Shown: piece after piece, positions 33,319 through 44,699 of the stretch
Position numbering within the stretch: the first letter of the stretch is position 1
Layout: the number at the start of each line of letters is the position of its first letter
Source of the DNA: Tetragonia tetragonoides
Lineage: Eukaryota > Streptophyta > Magnoliopsida > Caryophyllales > Aizoaceae
Direction: 5' to 3'
Length of the DNA stretch: 64,000 bases
NCBI GenBank assembly: GCA_038025085.1
Contig: CM076140.1
Coordinates: 20,647,501-20,711,500 of the forward strand
Notes under the pieces: model-generated
Seen by the model: the letters and a program-made list of their open reading frames with translations, nothing else
Database searches by the model: none
What the model was told of the DNA's origin: nothing
Translations under genes and position numbers: made by a program

Positions 33319-34968
33319 CTACTTCATCAGAACTCCCCCGGTAAGCATGTCATTAGGGACTGTGACCGGAGAACTCCCCCTATCATGACTAGAAGTAGAT
33401 GAATCTGTAGTTTGTTGTTGGGATGAAGGACTTGGTGGACTAGTGGGTACGGTTGTGGAGTTATTTAGTGGAGTAGATGGTTGAAATGTAGTAGGTGTCC
33501 AATCATCCACAAAGTTAAAGGTTTGTGGCTGTAATGGAGGTAGTGGTGGTAATTGAGGCTTAGCAGGTTCGGAGAATGGAAAATAGGACTCATAAAAGGT
33601 AACATCTCGAAAAAAAAATATTTTAATTGATTCCAAATTATACAAGCGCCAACCCTTTTTCCCGTGAAGATAACCAAGGAAAACACACTTTTGAGCCCAT
33701 GAAGCAAGTTTGTCTTTCTTACGAAGTTGATTATGAGCAAAACACAAGCATCCAAAATTTTTAATGTGTGACAGAGAGGGTGTCTGACCAAAGAGAATCT
33801 CATATGGTGTCTTTCCATTCAAAAGAGGGGTAGGCCGAGTGCGATTGATAAGGTAAGCTGCTGCAAGAACACATTCACCCCAAAATTTAAGAGGGAGATT
33901 ACCTTGGAAACGAAGGGCTCTAGCTACATTCAAGATATGACGATGTTTTCTCTCAACACGTCCATTTTATTGAGGAGTGCCCACATTAGATGTTTGAAAG
34001 AGCATACCATGTTCAACATAATATTGTTGCATAGGACCAGAAATTAATTTCACACCATTATCACTTCAAACACATTTCACTTGTTTATCAAAGTGAGTTT
34101 TGATCATCACACAAAATTGTTTGAGTAATTGACCAACTTCTCTTTTATCAGTCATGAGAAAGACCCAAACAACACGGGAAAAGTCGTCAACAATTGTCAA
34201 AAAATAATGAGCACCACAAGTTGAAGCCTGATGATATGGCCCCCAAATATCACAATGAACTAAATCAAACATGTTATGTGCTCTATTATGACTAATAGGA
34301 AATGAATCACGGGTCTTCTTTGCTCGAAAACACACTTCACAAACACCATTATTCTTACTACTGCTAGTAGCTACTCCAGGGATTAGAGACATAACTTGGC
34401 GAGAAGGATGCCCCATACGTTGATGCCAAAGATTGACGTTATCCTCCACACTTACAGCATGAGCACTTGCTGGCAATGCACGGATAAAATGATAGACCCC
34501 CGCTCTCAATTCACCCGCTCCAATCAGAGTCCTCAAAGTGCGATCCTGTATCACACAAAGCATATCAGTGAATATAAATAAACATTGTTTCTGATAGATT
34601 AACTTGGCAATAGAAATTAAATTGCAAGGTAATTTAGGCACAAATAAGACATCATTTAAGATGAATCCATCTCCCAAATCAACATGACCAATCTTGGTAG
34701 TAGTAGTCTGTACTCCGTTAGGCAAACCAACAGGTGACGGCGCAACATCAACTACATCATGCAGGAGACCAAGATTTCCCGTCATATGATGGGAAGCCCC
34801 ACTATCCAAAATCCATGAAACAGTCATACCTGTTAACTTCTCTGTATTCTGATTCTCCAGCATAGTTATAAGGCGCTGCATCATATCATTTGTGAGTGTG
34901 GGCAGGCTATTTTGGTCGATTTTATTACCAGACATCGAAGAGGGATTGTTACTGCCTACTGTAGTCAT
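33319..34968 (-). pseudogene. copia C protease-integrase
   Basis: One frame with two stops. The protease has VSWILDSGASHHMTGN, followed by LWHQRMGHPSRQV and CEVCFRAKK, then the integrase with LVHCDIWGPYHQ. TGA at about 34063-34065 stands just before SDNGVK, where Arg is usual. TAA at about 33967-33969 interrupts GTPQ-NGRVERKH at a Gln position. The catalytic D, D and E are otherwise present. A Pro/Thr/Ser-rich linker ends at 33319. Confidence 0.88.
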
Positions 34969-35054
34969 GTGTGCTACTGTCGCTTGGGTCAGGTTTTGTC
35001 CTGATGCACCTCCTCTGCCATAATTAAACCCATTTCACGGCCTTTTCCACGTGG

Positions 35055-35936
35055 CTACTTGCCTCCACCACGACCTGGGTATCCATATAGCTCATAGCAT
35101 GAAGATATATCATGCCTCAATCTGTTACAGTGAGTGGAAAAACGATTATTTCCTTGACCGGATAAGGCATTTGGAATGTTTGGACGAAAACTAGATGGCT
35201 TTGTTCCTTGGACAGCAAAGGCTACTGCATCGGTTTTATCATCTTTACTTCGAACAAGAGCCTTGTGTCTTTCCTCTTGCAGGACCATCGAATACACCCT
35301 GTTCATCGAAGGCAATGGTTCGGTCTCTAAAATTTGAGTTCTAACAGTACCAAAGGTTCCATCGTCAAGCCCCATCAAAAACTTATAAGTTTTGTCTCTA
35401 TCATGTTTATTTATGATTTTTTTATTTATATTGCACTCACATTTTCCACAAGTACACTTAGGAAAATCATCCTTATTATCAAGTTCCTCCCACATACCTT
35501 TCAGTTGTGCAAAATAGTCAATGACAGAAAGCCCAGGCTGTTTCAAAGAGGCAATATCGTTCTTGAGTTGAAAGATTTTTGTTCCGTCACCGGTCGAGTA
35601 TTGCTCCCGCAACTCCTTTCAAAGTTCTTGTGCATTTTCAGTATACCCAACACTTCTCTTTATCTTTGGAACGATGGAATTAAGAATCCAAGACACTATC
35701 ATTGAGTTGCACATCTCCCATTGATTTAGTTGATTTGCATCAGTCGGCTTCTGCACCGTTCCGTCAACGAAACCCAATTTGTTCTTTGATCGAAGACCCA
35801 AACGAATAGACTTCTCCCATATATCAAAGTTTGACTCACCCTTAAGAATTTCAATGGTTAAAGTAATACCTAGATTGTCTAATGGAAGAAGAAAGAGAGG
35901 TGAGGATTAATCGATATGTTTATCGCCCCTTGCCAT
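35055..35936 (-). pseudogene. copia C gag
   Basis: The same frame runs from a putative ATG at 35934-35936 (MARGDKHID) with TAA soon after, then LTIEILKGESNFDIWEKSIR and GLRSKNKLGFVDG. TGA at about 35616-35618 replaces the Trp expected in QELWKELREQY. The zinc knuckle is damaged: it reads STHCNRLRHDISSC, with the first Cys gone. Gag would form the particle; this copy would not. Confidence 0.85.
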
Positions 35937-36382
35937 TGATTGATTGAATAGACAGAGAAAGTGAGAAAATTCACTAAGGAATTTTATCAAACAGTTGGTA
36001 GGTGTACACTTGAACAATACCCACTAAAAGATTTTGATAATTACAAACCCCTGGATTGGTAAATTCCACAACAAAATGCTCTGTATTTTGAAGGAACAAG
36101 CTCTGGTGATTGAAATATATCAATCTGGAAGGTAGGTGAAATAGCTTAAAGATGGCTATAATTAGTAATGGGTATTGTTTTGTTGGGTGCTAAGAAAAGA
36201 ATGAAAGACTTTGGGTGTTCAGATAAAGACAAAAATTACAGCAATTTGCTAGAGCTAATTAAGCTCTTTCATAGAGTTAGGCCTAAAATGCAGAGAGGGA
36301 GAAAAAGTGGTGAACAAAAGGAAAGCCAAGAGCTTGGCGTGTAGTTGGTAATGCTAGGTCTTAATGCCTAGCTCTGATACCA

Positions 36383-36507
36383 TAAAACATAATTAATTAG
36401 GATAGTGATTTTGGTGGAGCAAATGATTCTTAACCCTTTACATTACTTGGCAAAGTATTTATATACAGCATTTACATAGCTTCTCCAATAATCTAGATAT
36501 TCTAGAG
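36383..36507 (-). repeat. 5' LTR of copia C, first segment
   Basis: The part nearest the primer site. It starts TAAAACATAATT, so the terminal TG has become TA. It is interrupted after TAGAG by copia D and resumes at 42656-42714. Confidence 0.88.
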
Positions 36508-37196
36508 TGTTAGAACAATTGAGGATTAAAGTAGAGGAATTTGGATATGATCTTCTAGGCGTGATATGATCACTTTCCTGAAAGTGATATTTCTACCCTC
36601 TACAAGAGCAATCGGGTTACAAATAATTTACTTCGGGATACAAAAAAGTCTACAACAAACTTTGTTGCTCTACAAAGATTATCCCTTAAAGTGTACGTGA
36701 TTTTTAGATTGTATTTAATACTTTCTTATGTTAAGTTCTGCAGAAACGTAGCAAAGAAATCGCACAAGTCAAATGGAATAAGTTTCCATCTGATCCCTCT
36801 CTCGCATACATGATCTGATCATGTATTTATAGGACTTTGGGTAGTTAATGGTAGTTTAATAAAACCTTATCCATTCATTTGGTGGAATCCAAGTGTCATT
36901 ACAATACTTGGTTATGCATTGCCATTTGTCTCTGCAATGTTCTTAACCGCCTATCCAGATCAGATTGATATTGGAATTCTAATCAAAACTGTATACAGCC
37001 GTATAAACATATACAACCCAGTTGTATATGCTTACGGCAATAGCTTCGATAAAATAGCCCAATTTTATACAGCCGTATATGCATATACATGCAACATGTA
37101 TATGTCTTCGACACCCAAAGTACTATTGTAGTCTAACTTTATTTAAACTTATTTGAGAGACACTTTAACCTTCACTTACTCTAAAATACTCTAACA
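36508..37196 (-). repeat. 3' LTR of copia D
   Basis: 689 bp. It contains a GATCACTTTC-CT-GAAAGTGAT hairpin and TATACAGCCGTATA words. It is about 98.7% identical by eye to 41961-42650. Confidence 0.92.
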
Positions 37197-37696
37197 ATCC
37201 TCCTCCATTTTAGAGTAATATAAAATAAGGTTCTATCATGTGCTCTAAACACAAACTCAATCTTATGCATAAATAAAAGTATCTTAAGATTAAACTTCCA
37301 TATAGTGCAACACACATTTCAATAATTCGAATTACATTGGTATCTATAAAGATTGAACCATTGAATTCATACGGAAATATTGAAGATGTTACACACATAA
37401 GATTATTACAAACATTTTAAATTATCTTGACACTATTATGGCCTTGTGTCCATATCTTTTCATGAATGCGTCAAAGCCAAGCCCATAGCTTCTTGAAGCG
37501 GCCACACTTCACACTCACATAGGTAGACCTTTAAGAAATCGTGCCCCTGTAATAAAACACTTTGTCAAAGATGTATTAAGAAAAAAATTTCAACCTCTTA
37601 CTTACAGGTTCAGGCACTTATCTTGGGATATAATTTAGTGCTTACAATCACTATAATAAAGAAGTTAACTCATTGAACTCAAGGCCTAACGTTTTA

Positions 37697-38596
37697 TTAA
37701 GTGTTGAGTTGAGTTTCTTTATTTGTGATCAATAAGGGCTTAAGACCCATCCCCTCGGATGTTTTGTGCACTAAATCTCTTCCTAATCCTTTGGTCAAAG
37801 GATCGGCCAAATTTTTATGTGTCCGCACAAAATCAACCGATATTATTCCGTCTTTGATAAGACCCTGCACAAAACTATGCCTTAAACCTATGTGCCTTGA
37901 CTTGTCATTATACACGTGGCTATATGCTTTTGATAGAGTAGCAGCACTATCACAATGAATACCAATAGGAGAGATAGGTTTTGGCCACAATGGTATCTCA
38001 TATAAAAGGTTTCTCAACCACTCTGCCTCCTTGCTAGCCGAAGCAAGTGCGATAAATTCTGATGCCATTGTTGAATCAGTAATACAAGTTTGTTTCTTAG
38101 AAGCCCAAGAAATAGCACCTCCCCCAAGAAGAAACACCCAACCACTTGTGGAAGAATGATCTTCTTCATTGGTAATCCAACTTGCATCCGTATATCCCTC
38201 TAGTACCGAAGGATAACCACTATAGTTTAAACCAAAATCCATGGTTTTCTTTAAATACTTGAGTACGCGCCTAACGGCTTGCCAATGAAACATACTAGGA
38301 TTACTAGTATATCTACTTAATTTTCCTACCGCAAAAGCGATATCCGGCCTAGTACAAGTAATAGCATACATTAAGCATCCTATAACTCTAGCATACTCAA
38401 GTTGTGAAATTGGTGCCCCACTATTGGGCATCAATTTAAAACTTGGATCCATCGGAGTTGAAGCCGGAGAACTGTCATGGCAATTAAACTTCTTGCGCAC
38501 TTTCTTAATGTAATGAGATTGTGTCAAGGCTATACCGCCATTATCCCTCTTAATCCTTATACCAAGGATTACATCCGCTTCTCCCATATCTTTCAT
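37697..38596 (-). pseudogene. copia D RT C-terminus and RNase H
   Basis: It starts [15 protein letters not shown], the RT connection region, and continues with the thumb and [10 protein letters not shown]. RNase H follows with [19 protein letters not shown] and [12 protein letters not shown], ending LADPLTKGL. It overlaps the previous frame; a shift at about 38550-38596 separates them. Confidence 0.9.
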
Positions 38597-39540
38597 GGAA
38601 AAGCTTGAGGATAGGAACTTTAGTAAGATTTACTTGCTCTAAATCCGTTCCAAAAATTAGCATGCCATCAACATATAGACAAATGATGACACCTTTACCA
38701 TTGTCATCAAACTTGCTATATACACACTTGTCCCATTGATTCAACTTGAAACCAATAAGCAACACAACTTCATCAAATTTTTGATGCCATTGTTTTGGCG
38801 CTTGTTTTAGCCCATACAATGATCTAATCAACTTGCACACTTTATGCTCTTGACCCGGCATCACAAAACCTTCCAGTTGTTTCATATACACCTCTTCTTC
38901 TAATTCACCATTTAAAAATGCTGTCTTGACATCCATTTGGTGAATAACAAGATTGTTGATTGATGCTAGAGCAATCAACAATCTAATTGTGGCTATTCTA
39001 GCCACCGGTGCGTATGTATCAAAATAGTCGATACCATATCTTTGGTTAAATCCTTGGACCACTAACCGGGCCTTGAACTTATCAATAGTTCCATCGACTT
39101 TCATTTTCTTTTTGAAAATCCATTTACAACCTAATGCTTTGCATCCCGGTGGTAGATCTTCTAAGACCCATGTATTATTCCCCATTATAGAATCCATCTC
39201 ATCTTTAATAGCCTCTTTCCAAAAGGGGGCATCTTGAGACTTCATAGCCTCATTAAACGTCCTAGGATCCTCCTCAATACTATAGCAATATGAGTATTGA
39301 GTGTCAATAGACTCTCTTGATCCTTCCACCAAATAGATTTGAAAATTCGGACCAAAGGTCTTTTCTTTTCTAACTCGTTTACTCCTTCGAAGTGCTGGTG
39401 TAGAATCATCATGATCTTTTGTAGTATCATGATTCATGGTGTTACTTGAACTAGGAACAATATCTTTTGGCCTAGGAATTGAAGAGAAGCGGTTCTTATC
39501 AAAAATAGCATCCCTAGATTCTATAACCGTGTGGACAGCT
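38550..39540 (-). pseudogene. copia D reverse transcriptase N-terminal part
   Basis: In the integrase frame after a TAA at 39552-39554. It has RRSKRVRKEKTFG, WKEAIKDEMDSI, GCKWIFKKK, QMDVKTAFLNGELEEEVYM and LYGLKQAPKQW. The catalytic box is YVDGMLIFG: the second Asp of YVDD is Gly. The frame then runs off because of a frameshift near 38590. Confidence 0.9.
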
Positions 39541-39551
39541 ATTGAATCATT

Positions 39552-40520
39552 TTATTCTATAACATAGAACTTATAGGCTTTGCTATGCTCCGCATAACCT
39601 ATAAAGATGCACTCAATTCCTTTTTCTCCCAAGGTTTTTCTTTTGGGTTCCGGCAATCTTACAATTGCCCTACAACCCCAAACACGAAAATATCTCAAGT
39701 TTGGTTTGTTCTTGTACCAAAGTTCATGTGGGGTAATTTTGTTCCTTTTTGTAGGAACTCTATTAAGAACATAACAAGCCGTTAGAACGGCTTCACCCCA
39801 AAATCCATCACTTAGACCCGAGTTAGAAAGTATAGCATTAACTGCTTCTTTTAGGACTCTATTCTTCCTCTCCGCCACACCATTTTGTTGTGGTGAGTAT
39901 GGAGCGGTTGTTTCATGAATAATGCCAATTGATTGAAAATAATTAGGGTCATAATATTCACCACCTCTATCCGTGCGTAGTCTTTTGATCATTTCATTTC
40001 TTTGCAATTCAAATTCAGTTTTATAAACCTTAAATTTGTCTAGGGCCTCATCTTTAGAAAACAAGAGATAAACATAGCAAAATCGAGTGCTATCATCTAT
40101 AAAAGTTACAATATATTTCTTGTTTCCTAAAGAAGGTGTGCTATGAAAATCACATAAATCACTATGCACCAATTCAAGTAATGAAGTACTTCTTTCCATA
40201 CTAGGAAATGGCATTCTAGTTATCTTTGTAAGCATGCATGTTCTACACTTTTCTATGTTCATGTCAAAAGGAGGAATTAAACCTAACTTAGACATATCAT
40301 ATAAACGTCTATAATTCACATGCCCAATGCGGGAATGCCATAGAAGAGAATCATTTACACCAAGCATGTAAATAGAACTTACAACTTTATTAATATTAAG
40401 TTTAAACATGCCATTACATAGATAACCTTGTCCTACAAATACACCACCCTTAGATAATATATACTTATCGGCTTCAAACACCATCTTGAAGCCAAACCGA
40501 TTCAAGATACTACCCGACAC
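39552..40520 (-). pseudogene. copia D integrase
   Basis: LLWHSRIGHVNYRRL and CRTCMLTK form the zinc site. The core has LVHSDLCDFH, RTDRGGEYYD and NGVAERKNRVL. It ends at TAA after KFYVIE, where the frame otherwise continues into the RT. It opens near 40520 through a frameshift from the gag-protease frame. The TNT1-94-like style fits the Tork group; that lineage call is tentative. Confidence 0.9.
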
Positions 40521-41677
40521 TAAGTTTTTCCTAATATCCGGAACAAATAATACAACTCTAAAATCAATTTCTTTCCGGACGTAAAATTTAACTCTACTTG
40601 TCCTTTGCCATGAACAAACACCGTAGAGTCATTTTCCATGTAAAGAAAGGATCCATCTTCAATCGGCACTAAAGTCTTGAAGAAACTCCAATCTTTACAT
40701 ATGTGTCTAGTAGCTCCCGAATCGACCCACCAAGAATTTTCATTCTCCTGCACACAATTGATTTCAGAAATCATAGCCACAAATTCAATTTCAGAATTAT
40801 TAGCATCATGTGTACATTTACCTTGTCTTGGTTGGCCTTGTTGGCCTTGTTGACCTTGGCTTTGAGCCATCTTCCTTTTCCAAACTCGACAATCTTTCTT
40901 GAGATGGCCGGGCTTGCCGCACTCCCAACAACCACCGCTCTTTGGCTTTTTGTTGTTGTTATATGACTTCTTGGTGAAATTGTTTGGCCTCTTTTTGCCC
41001 TTTGACCCACTAGGCTTAGCATCCTCCACCATGTTCACGGTGGAAGAATTAGGAGTTTTAGTCTCCTTGGGGTCCTCTTGTGCTCGAATGCTTTCTTCAA
41101 TACACAAGTGAGTTCCTAGTTGTTCAAGGGTCATATCCTCCTTCTTATGCATTAAGGTGTGTTTCACATCATTCCAAGTTTGAGGTAATTTGTCAATTAT
41201 GGTAGTAATGAAAATAATTTCATCCATGTTCATGTTATGTTGTTTATAATTACCCAAGATACGTTGTATCTCATGAAATTGCTCTTTCACAGACCTAATT
41301 TCAACCATTTTATATTTGTTAAATTTAGTGACAAGAAACTTTTTGCTAGAGGCATCTTCGGACATATATTTGGCCTCAAGAGAATCCCACAGTTCTTTGA
41401 CAGTTTCGAAATTTTGGTAAATGTCAAAGAGAGTGTCAGACATACCATTCAATATGTGTCCACGACACACATAGTCATCATTCTCCATTTTCAGTCTTGT
41501 CCGTTGTTGATCTAGCGTCTCATTTTCCGTCTCGGTTGGCATAGGAGTACTTCGGACATAAGCAATCTTCAATGTAGTCAAGAGGAAATGCATCTTCTTT
41601 TGCCAACGACGAAATCCGACTCCTTCAAACTTGTCCAACTTGTGGAAGTTGGTAGTCATATCACGAACCGTAGCCAT
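40520..41677 (-). pseudogene. copia D gag-protease
   Basis: 385 residues from MATVRDMTTNFHKLDKFEGV. A capsid-like region reaches about residue 210, the zinc knuckle CWECGKPGHLKKDC lies at about 250, and the protease motif WWVDSGATRHICKDW lies at about 320. The protease frame is lost near 40540, and the integrase continues in another frame. It is the best-preserved gag in the window. Confidence 0.92.
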
Positions 41678-41710
41678 AATAGAAGCATATCACTTTCAGA
41701 TTGTTAGAAC

Positions 41711-41951
41711 ACAACAACAACAACAACATTACCCCAGTGCCTCCAAAGAGGCTCCCGCCTAGGCAGGGTAAGGGGGGGTCGGTTGTACGCAGCCTTACCC
41801 CTGTGAGAGTCTCACAGAGAGGCTGTTTCCGTTTGACCCGAGATCCGAAGTGCGACGACCATCGGCAACTTCAGAATAAATAAGAAGTGCTGACAGTTTT
41901 ATGAGCCATTTTGCTTTAGTCCATATATTCCAAAGCCAAAAAGTAGTGAAG
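41711..41951 (-). mobile_element. Au-like SINE at the LTR border of copia D
   Basis: 241 bp between identical 18-bp flanks CTTTCAGATTGTTAGAAC (41693-41710 and 41952-41969). On the minus strand it holds GGGGTAAGGCTGCGTAC, CCTAGGCGGGAGCCTC and a (TTG)n tail at its 3' end, as in Au-type plant SINEs. The 5' part (CTTCACTACTTTTTGGC onward) was not matched to a tRNA. The right flank overlaps the first nine bases of the LTR, so the insertion split LTR from leader. Confidence 0.85.
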
Positions 41952-41960
41952 CTTTCAGAT

Positions 41961-42650
41961 TGTTAGAACAATTGAGGATTAAAGTAGAGGAATTTGGATA
42001 TGATCTTCTAGGCGTGATATGATCACTTTCCTGAAAGTGATATTTCTACCCTCTACAAGAGCAACCGGGTTACAAATAATTTACTTCGGGATACAAAAAA
42101 GTCTACAACAAATTTTGTTGCTCTACAAAGATTATCCCTTAAAGTGTATGTGATTTATAGATTGTATTTAATACGTTCTTATGTTAAGTTCTGCAGAAAC
42201 GTAACAAAGAAATCGCACAAGTCAAATGGAATAAGTTTCCATCTGATCCCTCTCTCGCATACATGATCTGATCATGTATTTATAGGACTTTGGGTAGTTA
42301 ATGGTAGTTTAATAAAACCTTATCCATTCATTTGGTGGAATCCAAGTGTCATTACAATACTTGGTTATGCATTGCCATTTGTCTCTGCAATGCTCTTAAC
42401 CGCCTATCCAGATCAGATTGATATTGGAATTCTAATCAAAACTGTATACAGCCGTATAAAACATATACAACCCAGTTGTATATGCTTACGGCAATAGCTT
42501 CGATAAAATAGCCCAATTTTATACAGCCGTATATGCATATACATGCAACATGTATATGTCTTCGACACCCAAAGTACTATTGTAGTCTAACTTTATTTAA
42601 ACTTATTTGAGAGACACTTTAACCTTCACTTACTCTAAAATACTCCAACA
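41961..42650 (-). repeat. 5' LTR of copia D
   Basis: 690 bp, nearly identical to 36508-37196. It ends CTCCAACA before the TAGAG duplication. Confidence 0.92.
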
Positions 42651-42655
42651 TAGAG

Positions 42656-42714
42656 TAAACTAGATATTAAACGTGTGATAAATATGTGGCTAATATTTAC
42701 ATAATATCTCAACA
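42656..42714 (-). repeat. 5' LTR of copia C, second segment
   Basis: 59 bp continuing the interrupted LTR (GTAAACTAGATATTAAACG to TCTCAACA) and ending at the TGGTA flank, 11 bases from the S2 exon 1 border. Confidence 0.88.
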
Positions 42715-43260
42715 TGGTAACTTACATCGTTGAGAAAATCAACCTGATTAGAAGTTGCCTTAAAGAAATCATCAACGACATGTTTAAAAGATGGTTTTAG
42801 AGGCAGAGCTTTTTCGACCCCCAACCCGTTTGCGAAATTCAGTTTTGGACCACCAAACGTGCTACAGTCGACCAAAACGCGAGATACAAGGTCTAATGAA
42901 AGCACGTTGAGATCATCGGTTGACTTTGACCTGAGGAAAGAGAGAACTTGATCACGGGTGGGGCCCGCGGAACCGACGTTGATGAGGCTGAGCACGACGT
43001 GGATTGATAATGGTGAGAAGATTAAGTTTTTGGTCTTGGCCTTTGGTGATGATGACACGTGGCGTGTGAGATGCAGTGAGACGTCTGTTTGGTCCTTGAT
43101 CAGTTGACGGAGGTCCATCTTCAGTGTCTCTGGTGTTGGTATAGAGTGGTCGCAACTACGAGTACTAAGGACGGTGGAGTTTGCTTCTTGTGATATATCT
43201 TTTGGAAAGGAATTTATATAAGCGTATAATTCTAATTTTCTGACTAATGTATTTTACTAC

Positions 43261-43860
43261 TTTTGTTTTTTTTTTTGGTAAAAATGTGAGTAATTGTATT
43301 ACCAAAAATGATAGTACAAGGTACAAACTTTCTCAGCTACATTCTCAGACATGCATACTGGCGTATCGGGGGGAGCTATACATGACTCTACTAATCATCA
43401 TCACTACAAACACAAAGCTAGACATTATCACTAATTGTTACACCAACAGATTTCTTCTTCACAACAAATTCAGGAGATATCTTCATCTTGCAGCACAAAG
43501 ACCTGTTTGCAGGGATGTCTTTGATGCTCACTATAGTGCTCAGTTGTATCTTGATCTCAAACTGGAAGTGTGTAGCCATAGCTGTGAAATCTGGCATCAT
43601 ATCTCTGAAAACAACAGCATTTCTGCTCCTCCATATATAATATAAACCAGCTGTAAACATAGCTTTATTTATATTTTTAATAGTTGTATTCCCAATTAAG
43701 AGCTTTTTTTCCCATTTTTCCACCTCAGTCCATGAGTAAGGAAGTACCTATATATCTGCAAACTGACAAAACCCTTCCCAAATCTTTCTGGCAACTGAGC
43801 ACTGAAAGAACAGATGCTCATGATCTTCTGCAGCAGACTTACACAGAGGGCATATAGGGT
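43261..43860 (-). mobile_element. 5'-truncated LINE upstream of S2
   Basis: 600 bp between direct repeats TATTTTACTAC (43250-43260 and 43861-43871). The minus strand reads the reverse-transcriptase zinc region (zf-RVT): CPLCKSAAEDHEHLFFQC, then IWRSRNAVVF. A poly-A tail appears as poly-T at about 43262-43276. It lies about 140 bp upstream of the S2 start codon, in what was the promoter. Confidence 0.87.
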
Positions 43861-44052
43861 TATTTTACTACATTTACTAAAGAAAGAATTTTGGAAAAAG
43901 GTTTCGTAAGTACTGCTAAGTAGGAAAGTATATGATTTGTTAGAGATGAAGGGATCGATAATTATTCTAAATAAAGATTGTATTTTCTATGTATGATTCT
44001 AGTTCAACTAGGATTAGGACGGTTGAGGCATATAATGTATACATTAAGTTGT

Positions 44053-44460
44053 AAACTAATGTTTCGATTATCGGTTAGTATTTCGTAAAATAGGATTATT
44101 TTCAGCATATAAATGAAACTTCGGATTATTCACGGGTGACCGAAACATTAGCTTACGATTGGGGGTGGAGGAGGAGAGAGAATGTGGCGGCGGCGGTGGT
44201 GGTGGTGGTGTGGATGAGAGGGGTGGCTGCTACGAAAAATGAGGAGAGAGAAAATCGAGTAGAGAGGCTCCCAAAGCAAATAAAAGAAGGACATAAGTGT
44301 CATTTTAGTACAAAAGTAATCGAATATTCAACCCCGTTTACCAGGGTCTAATATTGGCACACAGATCACAACTTGAGATTATAAGTTAGTATTTCGCGAG
44401 TGAGATTATTTTCAGCATACAGGTAAAACTTTGGATTATTCACAGCAAATTTTTCTATAA
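44053..44460. repeat. direct-repeat pair flanking a GGN-rich core
   Basis: A segment of about 75 bp with TTAGTATTTCG, GATTATTTTCAGCATA and GGATTATTCAC occurs at 44053-44133 and, diverged, at 44372-44447. Between them lies a GGCGGCGGCGGTGGTGGT stretch. It could be a solo element or two halves of an unrecognised repeat. No coding evidence. Confidence 0.55.
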
Positions 44461-44699
44461 ATAAAGATTGAGGTAGTCACCAAAGTTGGAGTACAAATGG
44501 GTGTATTAATATTGCAAAAATTAGTAATATGATCTATCGTGGATGTAGGCCAATTGTTTGGGCACAACACCGCTATGACTCCTATAAAATGGACTTGATA
44601 TCAATAATAAACACAAACAACTAATACACAATACAGTGCTACTTCTTGAGCCTTCTCTTTCAATCAATCTCATGACCGTGAAGGGATTCATCAGATGTC

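Larger units (their letters stand above)
36508..42650 (-). mobile_element. Copia D: youngest copia element, inserted in an LTR of copia C
   Basis: 6143 bp with LTRs 36508-37196 and 41961-42650, both TGTTAGAACAATTGAGG to CTAACA or CCAACA. They differ at about nine positions in 690, so this is the most recent insertion in the window. The target duplication TAGAG is at 36503-36507 and 42651-42655. The purine tract is AATGGAGGAGGAT (minus), starting at 37197. Gag, protease, integrase, RT and RNase H are all present but carry two frameshifts, one stop and a YVDG active site. A SINE lies at the inner edge of the 5' LTR. I find no canonical initiator-Met primer site. Confidence 0.93.
31329..42714 (-). 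mobile_element. Copia C: copia element in the S2 intron, split by copia D
   Basis: LTRs are 31329-31511 (183 bp) and 36383-36507 plus 42656-42714 (184 bp when joined), about 5% different. A primer site GCTCTGATACCA (complement TGGTATCAGAGC) is at 36371-36382. A purine tract TTGAGGGGGAG on the minus strand starts just inside 31512. The flanks TGGTG (31324-31328) and TGGTA (42715-42719) are the target duplication with one change. The insertion is only 11 bases inside the intron donor of S2. The order gag, protease, integrase, RT and RNase H on the minus strand is complete, but stops and shifts abolish it. Confidence 0.9.
26530..43118 (-). pseudogene. serpin S2, split by three copia retrotransposons
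   Basis: Exon 1, 42726-43118, is intact (131 codons, MDLRQLIKDQTDVSLHL to NQVDFLND) with donor GTAAGT. The intron holds copia C with copia D inside it. Exon 2 starts at 30102 ([14 protein letters not shown]), has a 1-bp deletion near 29983 (FANAL to FKG), and is cut by copia B (27001-29785). It resumes at 27000 with YFFLPKAKDGL and ends at 26530. An in-frame TAG near 26808-26812 follows LGVK. The predicted loop has Lys at P14, where Thr is usual, and Trp-Ser at P1-P1'. Apart from the insertions only a few disabling changes exist, so inactivation is fairly recent. No functional protein is expected. Confidence 0.92.
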
